Source of the DNA: a virus
DNA length: 64,000 bases
Virus record (IMG/VR): IMGVR_UViG_3300050033_000890
Span: 17,819-81,818 of that record
Strand: one strand, 5' to 3'
Shown: positions 16,701 through 24,537 of the stretch, piece after piece
Numbering within the stretch: position 1 is the first letter of the stretch
Layout: every line of letters begins with the position of its first letter
Made by a program: the position numbers and the translations under genes
Notes under the pieces: model-generated
What the model was told of the DNA's origin: nothing
Seen by the model: only the letters and a program-made list of their open reading frames with translations
Databases searched by the model: none

Positions 16701-19318
16701 GCCCCGTGATCGGAATTCGAGAGGGCGGGGTCGCTTGCAGAGACGGAGTTCTTGATGCTTGCGCCAAGCGTTGGGCTCTGCATGATCTGGTTCAGGGCGT
16801 TGCGCAGGCTCGGATCGTTCTCCGCGAAGTAGGGAAAGAGCCGCGAATACACATCGCTGACCATCTTCTGCCGACTCAGATCGGTGTCGGCCGCCAGACC
16901 CTGATCGATGCTCGACACAAGTGATGTGATGGCGCCAGTTCCCGCCGCGTCATAAGCGCAGGACTTGAACATCAGGTAATCGGCCATCGTCCACTGCGTT
17001 GTATTGCCCGACTGCTGAAGCTGCTTCACGCGCGCCGCGGCGACCGGGTAACTGGAAGACTTTTCCATAAACTCGTTCGTCAACGCATCCGCATCTGTTT
17101 CGCTGACAAAGAAGGACTGGGCTCCGTTCATGAATCCGAAGGGCGACGAGTCAGAGGGGTTTTCGGCTGCATTGAGAAACCGTGCGCTCATATCGTTCTC
17201 GTCGGAGCTGGCCATGTGCTGGCGATAGGTGAAGGCCGCACCCATCAGTGCCCTCTCGTCAGGCGACGCCGCCGTTGCTGCCTGAGCAAGGGTGTCCCCT
17301 TGCAACACGGTCTGTTGCAGGGCAGTCATGTAGACGCCATCAATCGCATTGACTTTGTAGGAGGTGAGTTCTTCGAACTTGTTCTCGTACTGGCAGGCCG
17401 TGAGCTGGGCCATGGCCATGTCCGAGGAATCAGGCACTGTCTCGGTGGTCACCTGGTCCAGCATCAGCCCGAAGATCCCGAGCATGTTGAGAACCTGGTT
17501 CTCGACGTAGATCGCGTGCATTCTGTGAACCGAAGCGATCGAACGGAATTGCGTGCGCAGGCGCTGGTACTGCTGTTCCAGCATGTGAGCCATCGAGGTC
17601 AGGGTCATCAGGCCGTTGTGGATTGGTTCATCCGTGTTCGGGTTGTCGCGTGTCCCTTGGGAACCGAATGACACCTGCACAAGAGAGCTGCAGGGCCCGA
17701 CATGCTGGTAGGTCGGATACTGGAAGCCAGCCAGCGGGATCTGCGCCAGGTTATTGACGAAGAGAACCGAGATGCCCTCCGGCCAGAGGCCCGGCTGCAC
17801 ACCGCCTGAATTGGAGTCTTGAGGAGCAACCCGGAGTTCGTTCTCCTTGTACAGGAAGAGAACGCCGACGCCACCGGGATCGGCCCGGTGATCAACACTC
17901 CAGCCTTGAGCCACAAGATTGGTTACCTGTGCTTCAAAGGCAGCTTCGGTGCTCGAACTGGTCGTAGTTGTCGGGTTTGACCCTGAGCTGGCCGGTGTCG
18001 TCGCATTCGTTGCCGGCGCAGGGCTGGGCGCTACGGTTGGGGTTGTAGATGCGGCGGTGCCGTTATAGCCAAACGAGGACTGCGCGATACTCATGACCGT
18101 CGAGATGTACTTCGGCACGTTCTCGCCTGCAGGAACACCCGCTGGAGGAATCCCGCCTGTCATCTGCTTGCCTGGATTGATAACTACACCACTTTTCAAT
18201 GTCTGACTGGTTCCGTTCAGATAGCACTTGACGTAAGCAGATCCTGCATTGTAAGCAGCTATGGCAAGCTCGTACGAGCCGAACTGACGATACAGCTGGG
18301 ACATGAGTTTGCAGGCCCCGGTTGTATTCTGGGTCGGGTCATAGGAGTTTGTGACTCCCATGGCCTTTGCAGTTCCATTGAGCAGTTGAAAGAGACCTGT
18401 GGCAGTCGAGTTCGGACTCTTGGCGTTGGGATTGCCTTTGCTTTCGTACCAGCAGATTCCTTGCATTATTGCAGGGTCAAGACCAAACTGCGGTGCGATC
18501 TGCTGAATGAGCTGAGCGATTGCAGGCGGAAGCGCAACCTTCCCCTTCGGAGCCTTCGACGTCACTGTGGATGGAACAACCGTTCCGCCGATGGTCGCCG
18601 GTGCGTTGAGCTGGCCGGCGTAGTCCGGCACTTGCCCAGATTGGATTGGAAGGTAGGTCCTCCACTTGAGAGCCAGCTCGCCAGGATTCTGGGCCAGCCA
18701 CAAGGGGCAGATCGGGTCTCCTGGGTAACGGAAGGCCCGCTCCATGTTGATCTGGCGCCACTGGGAAATGTACTTCTTGAACTTCTGTGACTGGTAAGCA
18801 CTCACACTCTGTCCGGAATCACCCTGGTATCCGAAGTCCTGGGTATAGGGCAGGCAGTTGAAGTAGGTCATCGTCAGGGTGACCTTGAGTGCGTCGATGA
18901 CATCAGGATGGTTGTCGACGCGAAGCTGGCGGAGGCCCATCGAGAGGCGTCTGGTGGAGAACTCCGGATCATGAGCAGCCAGCATCTGGCGCAGGTGCGG
19001 AGACTCCACCTCCACGAAAGGAGCAGCCTTGAAGATGGCGACCATATTGCGAAGGTCTTCCCACTGCTGATACCTGGTGACCTGATCGGCGTCATTCAAC
19101 AGGGCCGTCCAGCTCACGGTCACATCCCAGCGGGCTTGCCCCGTCTTCTGGAACATCTCGTTCATGCCACGGAGAGGCGTGATCTTCTCGTTGTTCACAA
19201 CACGCGAGGTCACAATGTCCTGTGGTGGGATCTGCAGGGTGACAAACCCGACGCGGAAGTAGCCCGCATCGAGTGGGTTGTTCGTGCTGTAATCCTTTTC
19301 GGTGGTGATGACGCTCAT
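13772..19318 (-). CDS. Giant tail hub protein with lytic transglycosylase domain
   Basis: An 1848-aa protein. Residues about 1-200 look like a tail or baseplate domain. A soluble lytic transglycosylase (SLT/GEWL) domain spans about residues 270-400, with the catalytic Glu at about 292 in WYESKGNPNAK, followed by ATGLFQLLNGTAKAMG and ELAIAAYNAGSAYVK. It would cleave peptidoglycan during DNA entry. A long middle region follows, with W/Y-rich beta segments resembling a hub. Residues about 1690-1770 form an Ala/Gly-rich hydrophobic stretch ending WIILGLCAIAAVGAAVWWF, which could enter a membrane. It follows the 1679-aa gene by two bases. I read it as a hub/tail lysozyme that may also help form an ejection channel. 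Confidence 0.8.
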   Translation of the reverse strand: MSVITTEKDYSTNNPLDAGYFRVGFVTLQIPPQDIVTSRVVNNEKITPLRGMNEMFQKTGQARWDVTVSWTALLNDADQVTRYQQWEDLRNMVAIFKAAPFVEVESPHLRQMLAAHDPEFSTRRLSMGLRQLRVDNHPDVIDALKVTLTMTYFNCLPYTQDFGYQGDSGQSVSAYQSQKFKKYISQWRQINMERAFRYPGDPICPLWLAQNPGELALKWRTYLPIQSGQVPDYAGQLNAPATIGGTVVPSTVTSKAPKGKVALPPAIAQLIQQIAPQFGLDPAIMQGICWYESKGNPNAKSPNSTATGLFQLLNGTAKAMGVTNSYDPTQNTTGACKLMSQLYRQFGSYELAIAAYNAGSAYVKCYLNGTSQTLKSGVVINPGKQMTGGIPPAGVPAGENVPKYISTVMSIAQSSFGYNGTAASTTPTVAPSPAPATNATTPASSGSNPTTTTSSSTEAAFEAQVTNLVAQGWSVDHRADPGGVGVLFLYKENELRVAPQDSNSGGVQPGLWPEGISVLFVNNLAQIPLAGFQYPTYQHVGPCSSLVQVSFGSQGTRDNPNTDEPIHNGLMTLTSMAHMLEQQYQRLRTQFRSIASVHRMHAIYVENQVLNMLGIFGLMLDQVTTETVPDSSDMAMAQLTACQYENKFEELTSYKVNAIDGVYMTALQQTVLQGDTLAQAATAASPDERALMGAAFTYRQHMASSDENDMSARFLNAAENPSDSSPFGFMNGAQSFFVSETDADALTNEFMEKSSSYPVAAARVKQLQQSGNTTQWTMADYLMFKSCAYDAAGTGAITSLVSSIDQGLAADTDLSRQKMVSDVYSRLFPYFAENDPSLRNALNQIMQSPTLGASIKNSVSASDPALSNSDHGAYRDMGLNSQVLDGEDFNPGMYFTSDKTTYLAKTRTALGNITAQIASGSSQLNSDSNGYQVPAGTIPLSTTTSIPGNMDSIMKMINVPGYSMTEAFPTFKLFFMEDANSGIYYAFDNFYSYSAVIDIEVQRPTNKPATLRMKLMNLTHLLSHKLYDASLAGKWEASLDRFAINTGGTAAATGFDVPTKGFVGRNGIGGAPYQIMGKDNTEGYAGGDMSNRRIPLQYFPLQTGSKIQLRVGFSNNPDKLTPVFCGEVTEIEGNEILTVTAQSYLLELASLSGDKMNSNSWFQLGSLLQNTVNILIPGSGGGMSKGPAYGGVTIFGDAGDVGTVIWMMLKNSGAKHFGHWQVNSPANSLLKGFSWKELAAAPAAGAASVAGMDNVATALQNVYDRCDENIMVDTAVQYDGTSVSTDPKTHSQSRSWMDQRKYPWAPASYYVDSKTTLTVWELIQDIARRYPEYLLLEKWYGFPYSCDATLVFGHPFDWYTARPQMLGDTERVRALNQNNQAYTQWWSASGKQMFLDVMGDGTMPVTVALYKNQLLQQAGASPSGLAAALQSLLTIAVDGVDTGSQTANDWLALPGKLIYTIIPGEKEALRNLQKKINAVQSAYYASILAGDQKSTDFLKPVRRYHFIDHQSIVHNGMRVNDKIYNCIRIGDPEKNGKTYPILANASIPPNHVRALDVTDQINDPKQNVIDQSLSGNTGLIMAYGQSFLREELGKMYRGEIVLRCIPEIEPQDVLLITDPSTGMVGPIEVETVTHVMNLESGFITIIKPRAVITINEAASANFFRMLMMAMGTVIPEIHRLSNLSVYSWMEGAAVATTTAVGAGAVVAGLSYAGGAVATAAEGTGLVALAAGATTEWAAAGAAFLCGPPGWIILGLCAIAAVGAAVWWFTDSTAKLNPVVICPCTKFGRPWVGGIEGWSINDLVGVVNNKAMQFVADEIFPLIDAWKAFHGYPAQIPPTPQPSWGLSAP

Positions 19319-19320
19319 GG

Positions 19321-22300
19321 TTATCTCTCGTCCATTGCCTCGCGGATCCGTTCTTTGGTCCGCAAGCTGTCAAGGCGCGTGGTGTCGCGGTAGGTGATCG
19401 AGATGTGGGAGTTGCCTGCTGGAGCTGCCAGACGGGTCGCTATCTTCGAGGCTTCTGCAGCCCTTCCGCGATCATCCGCCTGCATGTGGACTTCAAGCTC
19501 CGTCGTGCGACCGATCGGCGCGACGACTGCGGTTCGTACACCCCCCTGGGCGGGCCTGATTCTACGAGGAGGGTTGGCAGGCGCCATAACCCCAGTCTCA
19601 GGTTCTCCTGGAACATGGCCATCCACGCCGATCTTCTCTTCCGGGCGAAAACGGTTCCCGGATGGAGCCAATGCCTGTCCCTTTCGGGGACTGCGCAAGG
19701 AGCCGAACAGGATGCCAGCTCCAACCGCGACGGCCGCTCCAACGCCGAGCGCCTTCATTGCGCCGGTCCCGCGCGCCGCCTGCACGACCTCTTCGACAGA
19801 GCGAGCTGCCTGGTTGAAGACGCCCTCGGCGGCCTGGCCTGTCTTCTGAGCGAACTTTCCGGCGGCCGTACGGGCGTTCTCCGCACCCAGAGTGGCAGCC
19901 GAGTAGTCATTGGCGCCCCGGTGGGCAAATGCCTGAACTGCAGGCACCTGATTGTTGAACAGGGTGACGATGTCGCGTTTGGCGTACTTCGCAGCATTCT
20001 CTCCAGTCACGGTCATGATCTGCTGGATCTCGCTGACCTTGGAGTCGTGGCCTCGCCACAGTTTCTCCAGCAGGTCGCGCCGTTGCTGCGCGAACTCAAG
20101 GTACGGATTGATCTCTGCGGTCTCGTCGGCAATCTTGAAGAATGCCTTCTGGGCATCGTTGACCGCGATCTCTTTGCCGAAGTTCTGTGCGCCCTCCGTC
20201 ATGGCGGTGATGAACCGGTTCATGCCCTTTTCGCTACGGTCATTGAGCGCCGAGCGAAGAGAGTTGTTCCATGCCATCAGTGTGGTCAGATCCTGGTACG
20301 CGCCGCCGCCCTTCAGCTTTGCCGCGGCGATCGATGCCTCGCGCACGATGTCGTAGGAGAACTCATGGGTGATCAGCTTCTCGAATGGATCGCGGAAGAG
20401 ATCGTTGTGGGCCATGGAGGTTTCGAGCAGATCGAAGGTATTCGACAGCATGCCCACATCGGCCGCTGCGGTGCGAGCCTGGATCGCTTTGCGGAGATCC
20501 CTTCCCGCGAACTTCCTGACATTGGAGAAGACATCCGTCATCGAACCCTTCACGTATTCACGAGGGTTCAATTCGTCGCCTTCAAAGACGCGACGGAAAG
20601 CTCCGAGCCTGCCTTGCAGGCTTTCGGGATTGTTGATCTGTTCTGAGAACCTTTGCCAGCGCGCATACTCCGCCGCGCGCTCGCCTTGGAGAACAGCAGG
20701 ATCGGCGACATCCTCGGCCCATTTCACGGCCTGGGTGTTGGCCATGTGGAATGACAGGCGGTCACCATCAGCGTCCATGCGCATCATGCGCTGCATCACG
20801 GGGTCGGCTCCGACCTGCCACGATCCGTTGAGGTTCGGATCGTATCGCACCTCGGCCATAACCACAGCGTTGATCGGATGACGAACTGAAACAGCCTGCA
20901 CGCGGCCGCCGCCTCGCAGGATCTCGGCGTGTTCCTTGGACATCAGGTCCAGGTACTCTTTGCCGACGCCAATCTCGAAGGGGTTGACGAAACCGTCGGC
21001 ATAGCGCAGGGTTGAGGCGCGCGCAGTCGCCCGGCCCTCAAATCCCAGAGGATCGATCGTGGGAGCTCTCCAAACGCCTTCCTTGCCGACGCCGTAGGAT
21101 TCCCGGACCTTCTGAACGTAGTTGGCGAGCACGTCCTCGAAAGGAACCTTGGTGCCGAAGCCCTCGTTCACATCGTTGGCAGTCTGCAGCACGTTGCGCA
21201 GTTCGTTCTCCCACTTGTTTGCCGAGTAGCCCATCAGGTCGTGAGCATTGGCCTTGCCGCCGTATGCCTCGCGCCCAAGCACCGGAATGAAGTAGTCCTT
21301 GCCGGCGACACTCGCTTTGATCGAGTAGTTCCTCTGCGCCAGTTCGTGGGCCGGGTCGAAGATCGTCGGTTTGATTCCAACCTTGCCGTCAGGCCCGGTC
21401 GCTTTCATGACGCGGCTTTCGGCAGTACCCAGCCTGTCGATCAGGCTGTCGCCCACTGCTTCATCGATCGAGATGCTGGCGTCCCCAAACGGCTTCGAGA
21501 AGTCGCGCACACTGGGATCGGTGTGTTGCATGAAATCCCAGGTCATGCCCGTAGAACCATCTGCTTCCAGCCGGCTCAGGATCTCGCGCGCCGTTTCGTG
21601 TTCCCCGGCCAGAGACATCTGCTGGAGGGCATCGCGGGTGATACCGACACGGGAAGCGTGGTTGAGCACCATGTGATCCGACACGCTCATGGACTCAGGC
21701 AGCGCCCGCTGCATCAGGTATTCGAGGTAGGTTCCGTCTTCATGCTTAAACGACCAGTCGATGTAGCTTTCCATGAACCGATCGCCGGCGATCTGTTTGT
21801 TCTTGATGCGCGCCCCAACCTCATCCATCAGGTCGCGGATGTAATCAGCGGCCTGAGTGTAATCGGCGGCTGACCCTTGAAGGTCGCGCAGGTTGCCGGT
21901 GTGCGTGATCAGACGGCCATTCTCGTAGGAATAGCCCAGCTCGGCCAGGCGGTCCAGGTGACTGCGGCCGGAGAACTTTGCTTCGGTCAGGAAGGCAGGT
22001 GTGTTGCCGGCACCGTAGATGCCGTCAAGCCGGCGGAACGTGTCTCCCAGAGAGTCGTTAAGGACCTGCAGCGGGTTGTTCGCTTTGGCACTGTTGAACT
22101 GTTCCAGGACCACACTGTCGACTTCGTCGGCCACGGCGCCACCCTGGCCCGAGACCCTGAAGTAGTTGTTGAAGCCGCGGATCACTCGATCCATCTCGAC
22201 GTCTTCGAGCGCACGGCTCACAGTCTGCTTGCCCAGGTTGTGGGTCTTCATCCCCTGGACGCCCAGACGCTCTTCAACCTGGAGGAGGATCGTTCCGTCC

Positions 22301-24360
22301 GCCTCGTTGACCGAGTGGTTGATGATGCGGTTGCTGTCGCCCTGGGCAAACATGGAGGTGCCGTACTTCATTCCGAGAACTTGAACGCGCCCAAACGTCC
22401 CTCCCTTGAGGAGGTCCTCGGACAGCATGTTCTCGTGAACGACGTAGTTCACATGGCGCACAGCCTCGGCGCCCACGTTCTTCTTCATGATGCGTGCGCC
22501 TTCACCGATGTAGCCGACGTTGCGCATCGCTTCGTAGTTCTTCCGATTGGACAGGAAGGGCAGGAGTCTGTCCCACATGTCCGCGGCTATCATTTCGTTG
22601 ACGCCTGCATCCTTGGCGATGTACCCAACCGCCCGCTGCTTCGCGCCGATCTTGCTGAGAGCCATGTCGAGCGAAAGGGCTCGAGCTGAATCTTCAAGTG
22701 CCAACCGGGAATCGAAACCAGCGCCTGCAACCTGCTCCCACTCCGGCAGGTCGCCGAACAGCGCGCGCTGGCTGGGAGTGATCTGGAGGGAGTGAACGCC
22801 AAACTCAGGAAGGTCGGTGTAGTCCGTCGCGGAGAAACCGGCATGGCCTTCGGCCACATCCGCCCAGATCGACTTGTTCATCGACTTGATGCGCAGGCTT
22901 TCCTTCTCGCGGTTGTGAACACCCATAGGCTCAATGAACCGAGTTTCCGCCCGTTCCAGGGTGTCGATCTTCGTGCCGCCCGTGGTCCGGATCTTGCCGC
23001 CGGAATCAACCTGGTGGGTGATCTCGGCAACCTTGCGCTCCGGGCGCATCCGGCCCCAAACACCGCGGTCCTCGCCGTCCACGGGGAACGATCCCGGCAT
23101 GTCGGCAAAGACACCTTGGTTGCTGTAGAACTGTTGCTGGCGGCGCGTCGCCTGAGAGATCCCGGCTTCGTCAACCTGGAAAGGATTTCCATTGAGAGGA
23201 TCGCGGCCAACGACGAACTGGGCCCGGCTCAGCTCGTCGCGCACGAAGTCTTTTCCGTAACGCAGACCGCGCACACCGTATACATCGGCACTGATGTCGC
23301 CGCCGTGTTGCATGAAGAAGCGCGAGACTCCGGAGTTCTCGAAGGAGCTTCCCAACCGGATGCCGCCGTTGCCGTCGATGACTGGGATGGTCAGGTCAGC
23401 GTCGATGCGCAGACCTACGATCTCGTTGATCGGCCGGTTCCGGCCGGCGGGCAGAGTGATGACCTCGATATTCTCGGCGCGATAGCCGTACTGCTTGACG
23501 GTGGCTGAGTCCTTCAGCAGGTCATCGATCTCTTGGGCCAGAGCAGCGTGCTGTTCCTCAAGTAGAGCGCGCCCGCGGCCCGCATAACTTTCGGACGTCA
23601 TGAACTCGGCGTTCGTGGAAGCCAGATCCTTGAGCTGGGGAACTACAGCTCCTTCGCCGGCAACCTTGGCTTCGGATGCTTCACGAAGACGGAAGTTCAT
23701 CTCCCTGATCCAATCGATGTCCTTGGAGTTGGCATCGATGACGTCGCTCATCTCGTTCGCCGTCATCGTCGGTGCCACAGCCGTCAGGCCCTGCCAACCC
23801 AGCTTGTCGGCGGCGCCCGACTGTTTCAGTTGGGCGTGAAAGAGCGCATTCTCCAGGAGGCGATGCTTGGTCGGATCTTCATACAGACGATTGAAATGAG
23901 ATGTCAGAGCGGAGAATTCACGCTCGATCTGGTTGCTCGTGATCTCTTCGATAGGCAGGCCGGCATAGAAGCGGCTCTGTCCGGCGAGATATTCGTTGAT
24001 CGAGATGCGGCCTTCTTCATAGGCGCTGCGCAGCTCGGCGATGTTCACTGCTCCGGTGGCGGCCTGGTAAACCCCATCGCGGAACCCGTAGTCCGTGGGA
24101 ACCTGCTTGACGACATCGATGATGCGTTTGCCTTCACTGACCGCCGTGGGGATGATGCGCGGGGCCACCATGGCCGCGGCGACGATTGCCGGCGTCGTCA
24201 TGGTGGACGTCTTGAAGTAGCCCCGTTCGTCGTTCTTCATGAACAGGGGCGCAGCCAATGCGGCCGCACCGGCGCCGAACATCAGACCAGGCCGTTGTGC
24301 AGCCCAGCCGTAAACCCCGGTCAGGTTCTTGAAGATGTCACGAGGGTCCATAAGGGTCAC
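19321..24360 (-). CDS. Giant virion protein with RNA-polymerase-like DADGD motif
   Basis: A 1679-aa protein encoded where a tape-measure gene is expected. Near residues 1155-1205 it reads V-S-V-R-H-P-I-N-A, a beta-rich segment, then MRMDADGDRLSF. The aspartates are at about 1196, 1198 and 1200. This matches the metal-binding loop of the second double-psi beta-barrel of two-barrel RNA polymerases (NADFDGD in beta', DxDGD in YonO and crAss-like virion polymerases), including the preceding R-x-P element. A possible lysine-bearing first barrel is GMKTHNLGKQ at about 704-712. Hydrophobic segments lie near the N-terminus (GAGAAALAAPLF) and at about 1545-1570. No long coiled-coil repeats are seen, so it is a poor tape measure. 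The polymerase assignment is inference from motif and context. Confidence 0.6.
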   Translation of the reverse strand: MTLMDPRDIFKNLTGVYGWAAQRPGLMFGAGAAALAAPLFMKNDERGYFKTSTMTTPAIVAAAMVAPRIIPTAVSEGKRIIDVVKQVPTDYGFRDGVYQAATGAVNIAELRSAYEEGRISINEYLAGQSRFYAGLPIEEITSNQIEREFSALTSHFNRLYEDPTKHRLLENALFHAQLKQSGAADKLGWQGLTAVAPTMTANEMSDVIDANSKDIDWIREMNFRLREASEAKVAGEGAVVPQLKDLASTNAEFMTSESYAGRGRALLEEQHAALAQEIDDLLKDSATVKQYGYRAENIEVITLPAGRNRPINEIVGLRIDADLTIPVIDGNGGIRLGSSFENSGVSRFFMQHGGDISADVYGVRGLRYGKDFVRDELSRAQFVVGRDPLNGNPFQVDEAGISQATRRQQQFYSNQGVFADMPGSFPVDGEDRGVWGRMRPERKVAEITHQVDSGGKIRTTGGTKIDTLERAETRFIEPMGVHNREKESLRIKSMNKSIWADVAEGHAGFSATDYTDLPEFGVHSLQITPSQRALFGDLPEWEQVAGAGFDSRLALEDSARALSLDMALSKIGAKQRAVGYIAKDAGVNEMIAADMWDRLLPFLSNRKNYEAMRNVGYIGEGARIMKKNVGAEAVRHVNYVVHENMLSEDLLKGGTFGRVQVLGMKYGTSMFAQGDSNRIINHSVNEADGTILLQVEERLGVQGMKTHNLGKQTVSRALEDVEMDRVIRGFNNYFRVSGQGGAVADEVDSVVLEQFNSAKANNPLQVLNDSLGDTFRRLDGIYGAGNTPAFLTEAKFSGRSHLDRLAELGYSYENGRLITHTGNLRDLQGSAADYTQAADYIRDLMDEVGARIKNKQIAGDRFMESYIDWSFKHEDGTYLEYLMQRALPESMSVSDHMVLNHASRVGITRDALQQMSLAGEHETAREILSRLEADGSTGMTWDFMQHTDPSVRDFSKPFGDASISIDEAVGDSLIDRLGTAESRVMKATGPDGKVGIKPTIFDPAHELAQRNYSIKASVAGKDYFIPVLGREAYGGKANAHDLMGYSANKWENELRNVLQTANDVNEGFGTKVPFEDVLANYVQKVRESYGVGKEGVWRAPTIDPLGFEGRATARASTLRYADGFVNPFEIGVGKEYLDLMSKEHAEILRGGGRVQAVSVRHPINAVVMAEVRYDPNLNGSWQVGADPVMQRMMRMDADGDRLSFHMANTQAVKWAEDVADPAVLQGERAAEYARWQRFSEQINNPESLQGRLGAFRRVFEGDELNPREYVKGSMTDVFSNVRKFAGRDLRKAIQARTAAADVGMLSNTFDLLETSMAHNDLFRDPFEKLITHEFSYDIVREASIAAAKLKGGGAYQDLTTLMAWNNSLRSALNDRSEKGMNRFITAMTEGAQNFGKEIAVNDAQKAFFKIADETAEINPYLEFAQQRRDLLEKLWRGHDSKVSEIQQIMTVTGENAAKYAKRDIVTLFNNQVPAVQAFAHRGANDYSAATLGAENARTAAGKFAQKTGQAAEGVFNQAARSVEEVVQAARGTGAMKALGVGAAVAVGAGILFGSLRSPRKGQALAPSGNRFRPEEKIGVDGHVPGEPETGVMAPANPPRRIRPAQGGVRTAVVAPIGRTTELEVHMQADDRGRAAEASKIATRLAAPAGNSHISITYRDTTRLDSLRTKERIREAMDER

Positions 24361-24372
24361 AGGAAGGGGGTT

Positions 24373-24509
24373 GGGCGGATGCTTCCAATCGAGGCGAGGA
24401 GCACGAGGATGGGTGTGCTTGCGTGGAAGTCCAGGTTTTGATCCGCCCGGCAGGGGCCGATGAGGCTGTTACGAGTCTCCCTGTTGGCAGGGATCTACCA
24501 AAGCCTCAT
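24373..24509 (-). other. Highly structured intergenic RNA leader/terminator region
   Basis: The 177-base gap between the two giant genes contains nested inverted repeats. GGGCGGAT (24373-24380) pairs with ATCCGCCC (24441-24448). Inside lie CTTCCA/TGGAAG (24382-24387 with 24424-24429) and AGCAC/GTGCT (24400-24404 with 24415-24419). A second unit has ATGAGGCT (24460-24467) pairing with AGCCTCAT (24502-24509) around CCCTG-TTGG-CAGGG (24479-24492). It could be a terminator for the upstream gene plus a structured 5' leader for the 1679-aa gene. Confidence 0.5.
24496..24504 (-). promoter_or_regulatory. CTTTGGTA-type promoter element
   Basis: The minus strand reads GCTTTGGTAG; sixteen bases later comes GAGACT. 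It fits the bipartite signal seen upstream of other genes in the window. The start codon of the 1679-aa gene is about 136 bases downstream, after the structured region. Confidence 0.4.
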
Positions 24510-24537
24510 TCGACCACATAGGAACGGTCTACTTGCA

